This document shows positions 47,129 to 54,741 of a stretch of DNA of 64,000 nt, piece by piece. Position 1 is the stretch's first letter. Each line of letters opens with the position of its first letter. Location: the NCBI RefSeq assembly GCF_004025535.1, contig NZ_QJRG01000049.1, positions 445,517 to 509,516 of the forward strand, given 5' to 3'. The position numbers and the translations under genes were made by a program. Below the pieces are notes generated by a model that saw only the letters and a program-made list of their open reading frames with translations, was not told where the DNA came from and did no database searches. This DNA is from Pseudomonas alkylphenolica. GTDB lineage: Bacteria; Pseudomonadota; Gammaproteobacteria; Pseudomonadales; Pseudomonadaceae.

Positions 47129-47145
47129 GGTACAAAAATGGTACA
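47129..47145. repeat. Paired GGTACA words next to attR (right arm sites)
   Basis: GGTACA at 47129-47134 and 47140-47145, 11 bp (about one helical turn) apart, mirror the TGTACC words beside attL. They are candidates for right-arm integrase or excisionase binding. Confidence 0.45.
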
Positions 47146-47200
47146 GGCTTAAGTTGGTTCTCTTGTAGGCCTTACAGGTAAAGGCTTTCAAAAAATATCG

Positions 47201-47286
47201 GTCCAATCCATCATCGGCGCCACGCTGAAGCGGCGGGACGGCTCAGGGCGCGGGTTTACTGGGGTTGCAGCGGATTCTAGGGGCAT
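47201..47286. other. attR: right attachment site with displaced dusA 5' fragment
   Basis: The second copy of the attachment repeat (exact core 47222-47268). On the minus strand it still encodes the first 28 or so codons of dusA from the ATG at 47284-47286 (MPLESAATPVNPRPEPSRRF) up to FSVAPMMDWTD, after which phage sequence begins. It is the original chromosomal 5' end, cut off by integration. Confidence 0.93.
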
Positions 47287-47371
47287 GGTCTACGACGTGT
47301 CTTGTACCAATTTCGGGGCGTTTTTGGCGTTTCACAGGAGGCGTTGGTACAGGTGATGCCGCGCTGGTCGG

Positions 47372-47467
47372 TGCAAAAACAAAGGTGACATAGTCTACCA
47401 AGACTGCCAGGTATTCGCCCGTTGGCCGGTCGCCCAAATGGTCAGCTGGCAGCCTGCGCTGCTCTGA
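47372..47467 (+). pseudogene. Decayed 5' fragment of a second dusA-type integrase
   Basis: The frame from 47372 to the TGA at 47465-47467 reads GDIVYQDCQVFARWPVAQM, which aligns with DKVLVYQENQTFARKQAAQ of the intact integrase at the same distance from the attachment core. The 47287-47330 leader also resembles 7672-7715, including TTGTACCAATTT. No start codon or downstream catalytic part remains. It is the relic of an earlier element at dusA. Confidence 0.65.
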
Positions 47468-47720
47468 ATTTTTATTTCATATGATCTGGGGGTTATGGGG
47501 CGTGGTTGAAAGGCAGGTAACTACTGCCAATAAATCAATGATGTACATCAATTTTCTCCCCACTCATGCCTTCTATATTGCTGTTAAAGGAATGAGTAGC
47601 GTCTCTTGCTCTCGCTACATGGCGTTGGTGTGGGCGCCAATAAAACAATAAGGAGTCGCCCCTATATCGAACGTTCGTCGCAACAGACGGTGAACGCACG
47701 ATAGCCGCAAGGTCTTGCCC

Positions 47721-48698
47721 ATGAAGTCAACCGTCGTTTCCGTCGCCCGCAAACTCAAACTTTATCAATTGGTGGTCTTCGACCAGGTGCTGCGCAGCGG
47801 CTCCCTGATGGGGGCCGCGCAGGTATTGAACCTCACCCAGCCCGCCGTCACCAAGATCATTCACGACATGGAGACGTTTCTCGGTGCAGCGCTGCTGGTG
47901 CGTGGCAACCGCGGTGTACACGCAACCGAGCTCGGGAGTGTGGTCCTGCGTCGGGTCCACGCCATGCTCACCGAGCTGCGCAGCCTGACCGACGAGGTCA
48001 ACGCTTACCACAGTGGTTCCACCGGCCAGGTCATGGTGGGGTCGTTGACCTCGGCATCGACCTTGCTGCTGCCACACACGTTGCGCCAGCTCAAGGCTCG
48101 CGCGCCCGGAGTGTTGGTGACGGTAAGGGTCGGCCAGATGGATCAATTGTTCTCCAGCCTGCTGGCGGGCGAGCTGGACATCGTGATCGGGCGCATTCCC
48201 GATGACTGGCGCTGGCACGAGTACGAGCCACGGCTGAAGGTCGACGTGTTGTGCGAGGAGGGGCTGTGCATTGTTGCTGGCGCCGAACACGTGCTGCATG
48301 CCAGCGGTCAGCCGGTGAGCCTGGCGGAGCTGCATCCGTTTCCCTGGATTCTGCCGCCGCGCAGCGGCTTGTTGCGCCGTACTGTCGATGGCCTGTTCGA
48401 GGCACTTGAGCTGGGGCCGCCCACCAATGTAATCGAGTCGATCGCGACCCTTACCAACTACGAACTGATGCAAGACCAACAGACCATTGGCTTCCTTCCC
48501 CTGCAAACCGCTCAGCAGCTGGCCCAGAGCGGCAAGCTCAAGGCGTTTGATCTGGGCAAACCGATGAACTTTGGCAGCATCGGCTGTTTTTACTCTGGCA
48601 TTCGCAACCTTGACCCAGCCACCCGTCTGTTCAGGGAGTGCCTGACCCTGGCCAATCAAACATTGCTGGCGTCGACGGATTCACCCAGCCATTCCTAA
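47721..48698 (+). CDS. LysR-family transcriptional regulator
   Basis: A 325-aa regulator. The N-terminal winged helix-turn-helix (KLYQLVVFDQVLRSGSLMG, LNLTQPAVTKIIHDME) binds DNA, and residues of about 95-300 form the periplasmic-binding-like effector domain (GELDIVIGRIPDDW). It resembles the GbpR/PcaQ-type branch that controls catabolism of sugars or aromatic acids. The ATG at 47721 is used over an upstream TTG. No divergent target gene remains at its left, since the prophage junction lies there. Confidence 0.85.
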   Translation: MKSTVVSVARKLKLYQLVVFDQVLRSGSLMGAAQVLNLTQPAVTKIIHDMETFLGAALLVRGNRGVHATELGSVVLRRVHAMLTELRSLTDEVNAYHSGSTGQVMVGSLTSASTLLLPHTLRQLKARAPGVLVTVRVGQMDQLFSSLLAGELDIVIGRIPDDWRWHEYEPRLKVDVLCEEGLCIVAGAEHVLHASGQPVSLAELHPFPWILPPRSGLLRRTVDGLFEALELGPPTNVIESIATLTNYELMQDQQTIGFLPLQTAQQLAQSGKLKAFDLGKPMNFGSIGCFYSGIRNLDPATRLFRECLTLANQTLLASTDSPSHS

Positions 48699-48803
48699 AC
48701 GTAATAGTCACAATCAGTCTGTTGATGGGAGCTGGCTAATAGCCGCACATATAATAAGGGGAACGCAATCTGAATTGATTCAAGTACATACGGATCCTTG
48801 AGC

Positions 48804-50369
48804 ATGAGAAGTAATCTGCCGGTCACCCAACAGGAAGTCATTTTCCAGAATGAACAGCGGCTGATTTCTGCCACCGATCTGCACGGTAACCTGACTTACT
48901 GCAATGACGAGTTGGTGGCCATCAGTGGTTTCAGCCGGGAAGAGCTGCTGGGGAGCCCACACAATATCGTCCGTCATCCGGATATGCCCGAGGCCGTCTT
49001 TGCCCATATGTGGTCCTACCTGAAGGACGGCAAAAGCTGGATGGGAATCGTCAAGAACCGCTGTCGCAATGGCGATCATTATTGGGTCAGTGCTTATGTC
49101 ACCCCCGTGCTGGAAGGCACCGTAGTGGTGGGTTATGAGTCGGTTCGGGTCAAGCCGCTGCGGGCTGATATTGAACGTGCGTCTGCGTTGTACGAGCGCA
49201 TGCGATCAGGCAAAGCCAGGTGGAGTCTCAAGGGCCTGGGCCGTAACCTGATGGAGCAGGGATTAGTGCCGGTTCTGGTGGGCTTGCCGTGCCTGGCGGC
49301 GGTGATGTACCTGGATCGCTGGCCCGCGATCGGCGTGCTGGTGGCTGGGTTTGCTACCGTGCAGACCGTGTCACAGTGGCGCTTGCAGCACGCCTTCGCC
49401 AAGGTGCGAAGTGCAACGCCAGACAGTTTCGACAGTGAGTTGATCGCCCGCACGTACACCGATGAGCAGGGCGTAGTGGCGCAATTGATGATGTCGCTGA
49501 TCAGCGAGCAGGCCAAGTTGCGTACGGCACTGAGCCGCTCCAGCGACTATGCCAACCGGACCGAGGCGATGGCAGCCCAGAGCGGGCAGTTGGCACAGGC
49601 TTCGGTTTCATCCTTGCAGCGTCAGCGCGATGAGTCCGACATGGTTGCCACGGCCATGACACAAATGGCGGCATCGATTGCCGAGGTCTCCACCCATATT
49701 CATGACACCGCAGGCGAAGCCGAAGGTGTTAACCAGTTAACCCAGGTTGGCTCGCAGGAAGCGGGCAAGACGCGTCTGGTGATCGAGACGTTGCAGCAAA
49801 CGGTGAGTCAGATCAGTCAGTCGGTTGAGCACTTTGCCGGCGAAACGCAGTCGATCCAGATCGCCTCGAACATGATTCGCCAGATCGCTGACCAGACCAA
49901 CCTGCTGGCGCTCAACGCGGCGATCGAGGCGGCCCGGGCGGGTGAGCAGGGCCGTGGATTCGCCGTGGTCGCCGATGAAGTGCGGGCGCTGGCCTTCAAG
50001 ACCCAGGAATCGACAGAGACTATCCAGAGCATCATCCAGTCGCTGCACAGCGCGGCCAACCAGGCGGTGGATATTGCCCGTCAGGGCAGCGATGAGGCGC
50101 ATGTGGGCGTCGACCAGGTGATTGCCACGCAAAACGCTCTCGACGGTATCGGTGTCGCAGTGGAGCGCATTCACCAGATGACCGAACAGATGGCGGCGGC
50201 CTCCCAGCAGCAAACCCATGTGGCCGAAGACATCAGCCGTCAGATCACCACCATCGCTCAGGTGTCGGAGCAAAACGTGGATATTGCCGCCAGCTCCGCC
50301 ACCCTTGGTCGGGAGCTGGAGCAAACTGCGCACGACATGTACGCGTTGGTGGATCGGTTCAACCGTTAG
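48804..50369 (+). CDS. PAS-domain methyl-accepting chemotaxis protein (Aer-like)
   Basis: A 521-aa chemoreceptor. An N-terminal PAS domain (TDLHGNLTYCNDELVAISGFSREELLGSPHN, here noted by its NLTYCND and GFSREELLG parts) of the Aer type probably senses redox through FAD. Two short hydrophobic segments (about 150-190) anchor it, then a MCP signalling domain ends with the conserved hairpin NLLALNAAIEAARAGEQGRG. It has no large periplasmic domain. The stop lies 13 bp from the converging permease gene. Confidence 0.88.
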   Translation: MRSNLPVTQQEVIFQNEQRLISATDLHGNLTYCNDELVAISGFSREELLGSPHNIVRHPDMPEAVFAHMWSYLKDGKSWMGIVKNRCRNGDHYWVSAYVTPVLEGTVVVGYESVRVKPLRADIERASALYERMRSGKARWSLKGLGRNLMEQGLVPVLVGLPCLAAVMYLDRWPAIGVLVAGFATVQTVSQWRLQHAFAKVRSATPDSFDSELIARTYTDEQGVVAQLMMSLISEQAKLRTALSRSSDYANRTEAMAAQSGQLAQASVSSLQRQRDESDMVATAMTQMAASIAEVSTHIHDTAGEAEGVNQLTQVGSQEAGKTRLVIETLQQTVSQISQSVEHFAGETQSIQIASNMIRQIADQTNLLALNAAIEAARAGEQGRGFAVVADEVRALAFKTQESTETIQSIIQSLHSAANQAVDIARQGSDEAHVGVDQVIATQNALDGIGVAVERIHQMTEQMAAASQQQTHVAEDISRQITTIAQVSEQNVDIAASSATLGRELEQTAHDMYALVDRFNR

Positions 50370-50382
50370 GCGGCTGCTGGCC

Positions 50383-51168
50383 TCAGAACGCCAGCTTGTA
50401 ACCGATCATCAGCAGCATGGCGGCCAGGCAGGGGCGCAGCACGCTATCGGAAATACGCCCGGTCAGGTGGCTGCCCAGGTAGATGCCCGGCAACGAACCC
50501 AGCAGCAGGTAACCCAGCAGCGACCAGTCCATGTTGCCCATGCTGGCATGACCGAGGCCGGCAACCAGGGTCAGCGGTACGGCGTGAGCAATCTCGGTGC
50601 CGACCAGGCGGCGGGTGACCAGGTAGGGGTACAGCAGGAACAGCGCCACAGTGCCCAGTGCACCAGCGCCGATGGAGGTCAGCGAGACCATCACGCCAAG
50701 GACCACACCGGTCACGACGGTCAGTGTGTTGAGCGCGCGGCCGCTCAGGTGATAGCGGTCACCGGCGTGCTTGCTGGCAAAGGCCTGCAGTTTGCTTTTG
50801 AACAGGATGGCCAGGGCAGTGAGTATCAGTACAACAGCCAGGCCCTGTTTGATCACGGCGTTGGCCGCCTGGGTGTCGGTGTCCAGGGTGCTGAGAAAGT
50901 ACAGGGTCGCAGCTGCGGCCGGGACACTGCCCAGGGTCAGCCAGCCGGTGATTTTCCAGTCGATGTTCTTGTTTTTGCCGTGTACCCAGACGCCGCTCGC
51001 TTTGGTGATGGCGGCATACAGGAGGTCTGTACCGACCGCTGTGGCGGGGTTGATGCCGAACCAGAGCAGGATCGGGGTCATGAGGGAACCGCCGCCTACG
51101 CCGGTCATGCCGACGATAAAACCAACGACAAGGCCTGCAATGGTGAAGCCGAAAGAACCTACATCCAT
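50383..51168 (-). CDS. TSUP (TauE/SafE) family membrane permease
   Basis: A 261-aa integral membrane protein with about eight transmembrane segments. Family signatures are GFIVGMTGVGGGSLMTPILLW near the N-terminus and the repeated GVMVSLTSIGAGALG in the second half. Members move sulfite, sulfoacetate or other organosulfur anions. No sulfur metabolism gene is adjacent, so the substrate is open. Confidence 0.88.
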   Translation of the reverse strand: MDVGSFGFTIAGLVVGFIVGMTGVGGGSLMTPILLWFGINPATAVGTDLLYAAITKASGVWVHGKNKNIDWKITGWLTLGSVPAAAATLYFLSTLDTDTQAANAVIKQGLAVVLILTALAILFKSKLQAFASKHAGDRYHLSGRALNTLTVVTGVVLGVMVSLTSIGAGALGTVALFLLYPYLVTRRLVGTEIAHAVPLTLVAGLGHASMGNMDWSLLGYLLLGSLPGIYLGSHLTGRISDSVLRPCLAAMLLMIGYKLAF

Positions 51169-51282
51169 AATCTACCTAAACGCTCAACGGGCCCGTGATC
51201 GGATGGCAGCCAGCATAAAGGTTTTTTTATAGCGAAATAGACTAGTTCGTTATTAGGTTATAACTGAAGAGGCCGTGCCGGC

Positions 51283-51903
51283 TCATCGGTCCGTCATCAC
51301 CACCATCACATGGGCATCTTCACCATCGTCGCTCTCTGACAGGTAGATGTGACCAATGTTGCTGTTGAAGTAGGCCGTCTCTTGCGGGCCGATACTGACG
51401 GCTTCTCCGGTTTCGAAAACGATCCGCACGCGGCCACTGAGCACCAGCGCAAATTCCTGACCGGGGTGGCGGATGAAATCGTCAAACTGCTGGCGCTCTC
51501 TGGCAATGATCCGTGCATACATCGGGGTCATCAGGCGTTCGGGAAACTCGCCGGCAATCACGTGGTAGTCGTAGGTCCCGGTGCTGTAGCCCGGGGCCGA
51601 CGGCAGGGTGTTGACCACCACCGTGGTTGAAGCGGGGGCGTCGCCGACTTCGGCGCTTCGAAACAGCTGGGCAATGTCGACATTCAGGGCCCGCGCCGCT
51701 GACGCGAGTTTTTCGTAGCTGACCGAGACCTGGGCCAGTTCCATTTTCGACAAGGTCGATACCGGCACCCCGGAACGCTCTGACAACTGTTTGAGGGTCA
51801 GTTGCTGGCTCTTGCGCACTGTCCGCAGGCGGGTTCCGACTTCGGTGCGGTCGATCGGGGGGAGCGCGCCAGGGCGGACGGCAGCAGGGGAGCGGTCACT
51901 CAT
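51283..51903 (-). CDS. XRE-cupin transcriptional regulator
   Basis: A 206-aa regulator with an HTH_XRE domain (GTRLRTVRKSQQLTLKQLSERSGV) and a C-terminal cupin sensor domain (FIRHPGQEFALVLSGRVRIVF). Such proteins control amino acid or amine catabolism. It is divergent from the FAD oxidase/RidA/transporter operon and shares a 125-bp intergenic region holding two AATTCTCATA repeats, its likely operator. Start at 51903 (MSDRSPAAV) over one codon block upstream. Confidence 0.85.
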   Translation of the reverse strand: MSDRSPAAVRPGALPPIDRTEVGTRLRTVRKSQQLTLKQLSERSGVPVSTLSKMELAQVSVSYEKLASAARALNVDIAQLFRSAEVGDAPASTTVVVNTLPSAPGYSTGTYDYHVIAGEFPERLMTPMYARIIARERQQFDDFIRHPGQEFALVLSGRVRIVFETGEAVSIGPQETAYFNSNIGHIYLSESDDGEDAHVMVVMTDR

Positions 51904-51963
51904 CAAGAATCTCAATCAGGCATTACGGGCGAGCATCTTACCGTGGCCGCTTGCGTAAATTAA

Positions 51964-51989
51964 AATTCTCATATATTAGAATTCTCATA
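51964..51989. promoter_or_regulatory. Direct repeat operator between XRE-cupin gene and FAD oxidase
   Basis: AATTCTCATA occurs at 51964-51973 and 51980-51989, 16 bp apart, in an AT-rich stretch within the divergent intergenic region. The spacing is about one and a half helical turns. Likely bound by the XRE-cupin regulator. Confidence 0.5.
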
Positions 51990-52028
51990 AGTGATAATTT
52001 TAGATTTCCATCAGACAATGGCAAGGTT

Positions 52029-53159
52029 ATGACGCAGATTTTCGACAGCGTGATCATTGGCGCCGGTATCGCAGGTGCTTCTTTGGGCTACCGGCTGGCC
52101 GGCCAGCAACGCGTGCTGCTGCTGGAGCGTGAATCGCAGCCCGGCTACCACTCGACCGGGCGTTCGGCGGCAATGTTCATGGAAGCCTACGGGACGCCGC
52201 AGATTCAGGCGCTGACCCGCGCCAGCCGGGCGTTCTACGAGTCGCCGCCGGCCGGATTCTGCGACCACCACTTGCTGGAGCCGCGCGGCTGCCTGTACAT
52301 CGCCAACCTGGAGCAGCAGGCACTGCTGGCGGACAGTTACGCGCAGAACCTGGCCAACGGCACCGAAGTCAGTCTGCTCGACGCACAGGCCGCACTGGCG
52401 CTGGTGCCGAGCCTGCGCGGCGAGGTGCTCGCCGGTGCTATCCATGAGCCGGGGGCGATGGACCTTGATGTGCATGCCCTGCATCAGGGGTTTTTACGCG
52501 GTTTTCGTCAGGCTGGCGGCGAGCTGCGCTGCAACGCCGAGTTCGTTGAAGGACGCTTTGTCGACGGTGTCTGGCAAGTGCAGTTGGGCGATGGCGCGGT
52601 GGTGCAGGCGCGCCAGCTGGTCAACGCGGCGGGCGCCTGGGCCGATCAGGTCGCGGTTGCCTGCGGCGTGTCGCCGGTTGGCCTGCAGCCCTGCCGTCGC
52701 AGCGCGTTTACCTTCGAAGCGCCGACAGGCCAGACGATTGCCGACTGGCCGACCGTCATCGGCATTGATGAAAGTTTCTACTTCAAGCCCGATGCCGGGC
52801 AACTGCTGGGCTCACCCGCCAATGCCGACCCGGTCGAGCCGCAGGATGTGATGGCCGAAGAGCTGGACGTAGCGATCGGTATCTACAACATCGAAGCCAT
52901 GACCCACCTGAGCATCCGTCGGCCCAACCATACCTGGGCCGGGCTGCGCTCGTTCGTTGCCGATGGCGACCTGGTCATCGGCCGTGAGCCACAGAACCCT
53001 GCATTTTTCTGGCTGGCCGCCCAGGGTGGCTATGGCATCCAGTCGGCAGCCGGCGTTTCCCAGCTGGCCTGTGCGCTGCTGCTGGATCAAGCGCTTCCCG
53101 CTTCGCTGAGCGCCGAAGGTGTCGAGCCGCAACGCTTGTCACCGGCGCGTTTTCGTTAA
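52029..53159 (+). CDS. FAD-dependent amine/D-amino acid oxidoreductase (DAO family)
   Basis: A 376-aa flavoprotein. The N-terminal dinucleotide fold is DSVIIGAGIAGASLGYRLAG (GxGxxG), followed by the LLERESQPGYHSTGRSAAMF flavin-binding stretch, here in parts ERESQPG and HSTGRSAA. The DAO-type C-terminus has FFWLAAQGGYGIQSAAG. It resembles D-arginine/D-amino acid dehydrogenases and would give an imino acid, which the adjacent RidA can hydrolyse. Start at 52029 with AAGG upstream; an extension to 51951 crosses the operator. Confidence 0.85.
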   Translation: MTQIFDSVIIGAGIAGASLGYRLAGQQRVLLLERESQPGYHSTGRSAAMFMEAYGTPQIQALTRASRAFYESPPAGFCDHHLLEPRGCLYIANLEQQALLADSYAQNLANGTEVSLLDAQAALALVPSLRGEVLAGAIHEPGAMDLDVHALHQGFLRGFRQAGGELRCNAEFVEGRFVDGVWQVQLGDGAVVQARQLVNAAGAWADQVAVACGVSPVGLQPCRRSAFTFEAPTGQTIADWPTVIGIDESFYFKPDAGQLLGSPANADPVEPQDVMAEELDVAIGIYNIEAMTHLSIRRPNHTWAGLRSFVADGDLVIGREPQNPAFFWLAAQGGYGIQSAAGVSQLACALLLDQALPASLSAEGVEPQRLSPARFR

Positions 53160-53177
53160 TCCCAAGAGGACATTCCC

Positions 53178-53555
53178 ATGAGTTCGACTATCCAGCGTAT
53201 TCCCAGCCACTTGCCGTATCCGTTCTCCAAGGCGGTCAAGGTCGGCGGCTTCCTGTTCCTCTCCGGGCAGATCCCGATGAACGCCGCAGGCGAAGTGGTG
53301 AAGGGCGATATCCAGGCACAGACCCAGGCCACCCTCGAGCGCATTGGCGAGACTCTGGCAGAGTGCGGGGTTGGCTTCGATCAGGTGGTCAAGGCCACGG
53401 TGTGGCTGTCTGACATGGCGCATTTCGCCGGCTTCAACGAGGTCTACAAGACATTTTTTGCCAATGGCTTCCCCGTGCGTTCGACCGTCAGTGCCGGGTT
53501 GGCCCTGGGGGTGGATGTGGAGATCGAAGTGCAGGCCTGGATCGGCAACGACTGA
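53178..53555 (+). CDS. RidA-family enamine/imine deaminase
   Basis: A 125-aa Rid protein that hydrolyses reactive enamine/imine intermediates. Typical segments are PYPFSKAVKVGGFLFLSGQIP and the RSTVSAGLALGVDVEIEV end; the key Arg of the family is the R in VRSTVSA. It is 18 bp downstream of the FAD oxidase and probably removes that enzyme's imine product. Confidence 0.92.
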   Translation: MSSTIQRIPSHLPYPFSKAVKVGGFLFLSGQIPMNAAGEVVKGDIQAQTQATLERIGETLAECGVGFDQVVKATVWLSDMAHFAGFNEVYKTFFANGFPVRSTVSAGLALGVDVEIEVQAWIGND

Positions 53556-53629
53556 GGCCAACACTGCTGCGTGGTGCCGGGAAATAACAACAAGGCCCGT
53601 TCAGGGCCATAGCTGCCAGAGGGTTCGAA

Positions 53630-54694
53630 ATGAATGATCAGCTGAAAATTGCAGGCGCCTTTATCGGCGTGATCGTGGGCGCAGGCTTCGCTTCCGGGCG
53701 GGAGTTACTGCTGTTTTTCGTCAATTTCGGCATCTGGGGGCTGGTCGGCACGCTGGTCAGTGCGGCGCTATTCACCTTTCTCGGCATGGCCCTGGCGGGC
53801 TTGGGCAACCGCCTGCAGGCAACTTCCCACAAGGATGTGGTGTACGCCATTTGTGGGCGTTACCTGGGGTTGTTCGTCGACCTGCTGATTACCTTCTTCA
53901 TGTTTGGCGTGACGGTGGTGATGCTGGCCGGTGGCGGCGCCTTGCTTGAACAACAGTTCGGAATTCCGGCACTGGCCGGTAGCGTGTTCGTGACGCTGGT
54001 TGTGGTGGCGGTGGTTTGCCTGGACGTGCACAAAGTGATTGTCCTGATTGGCGCCGTGACGCCGTTCCTGATTCTGGCCGCCACGGTGATCGCGCTGTAT
54101 GCCGTGTTCACCCGTGACCTGAGTTTTACCGCTTTGGATCAGGTTGCCGGTCAGCAAGAGGCAGGTGCCAGCCACTGGCTGCTGGGGGCAGTGCTGTATG
54201 TCTCGTACAACGTGGTGGCCGGGGCGCCGATGCTGGCGATTCTCGGCGGTTCGGCACGCCTGGAAAAAACCGCCATCTGGGGCGGCATCCTGGGTGGCCT
54301 GGGCTTGGGCGGCCTGATGCTGGTAATGAGTGCCGGGTTGTTGTCGCGTCTGGACTCGATTGCTGATCTGCCAATGCCGATGCTGTCGATCGCCAGTGAA
54401 ATCTCGCCGGCATTGGGCGTGATCATGTGCGTGATCATCTTCGGCATGATCGTCAACACCGCGGTGGGCATGCACTATTCATTTCTGGCGCGGCTGTTGC
54501 CACCGGGTACCCGAAACTTCCGAGTGGGGGCAGTGGTGGCCGGGGTGGCGGCGTTCATTTGCAGCCTGATCGGCTTTATCAGTCTGGTTGGCCAGGTCTA
54601 TCCGTTGTTCGGCTACCTGGGCTTCGTGGTGATGCTCGCTGTGCTGGTCGGCTGGGTGCGCATGGGCCGGGTCAAGCGCGCCGTCGTGGTATAG
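53630..54694 (+). CDS. YkvI-like membrane transporter
   Basis: A 354-aa inner-membrane protein with about ten hydrophobic segments. It starts AGAFIGVIVGAGFASGRELL, the pattern of the YkvI family, related to the LeuT-fold amino acid transporters. It lies in one operon with the FAD oxidase and RidA, so it may import the amino acid that these degrade. It ends at a strong bidirectional terminator. Confidence 0.82.
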   Translation: MNDQLKIAGAFIGVIVGAGFASGRELLLFFVNFGIWGLVGTLVSAALFTFLGMALAGLGNRLQATSHKDVVYAICGRYLGLFVDLLITFFMFGVTVVMLAGGGALLEQQFGIPALAGSVFVTLVVVAVVCLDVHKVIVLIGAVTPFLILAATVIALYAVFTRDLSFTALDQVAGQQEAGASHWLLGAVLYVSYNVVAGAPMLAILGGSARLEKTAIWGGILGGLGLGGLMLVMSAGLLSRLDSIADLPMPMLSIASEISPALGVIMCVIIFGMIVNTAVGMHYSFLARLLPPGTRNFRVGAVVAGVAAFICSLIGFISLVGQVYPLFGYLGFVVMLAVLVGWVRMGRVKRAVVV

Positions 54695-54703
54695 CAACGG
54701 GCT

Positions 54704-54734
54704 CCTGACGAGGGCACTGCTGGCCCTCGTCAGG
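54704..54734. terminator. Bidirectional terminator between converging genes
   Basis: CCTGACGAGGGC (54704-54715), a 7-nt loop and GCCCTCGTCAGG (54723-54734) form a perfect 12-bp stem between the YkvI-like gene and the converging chemoreceptor gene. Confidence 0.78.
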
Positions 54735-54741
54735 GTTATGC

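Noticed and set aside
47243..47437. Minus-strand ORF across attR
   Set aside because: It only joins the displaced dusA 5' fragment with relic integrase sequence; it is a junction artefact.
50218..51198. Long plus-strand ORF opposite the TSUP permease
   Set aside because: It is a high-GC shadow frame rich in Gln, His and Arg with no domain, opposite a clear membrane protein gene.
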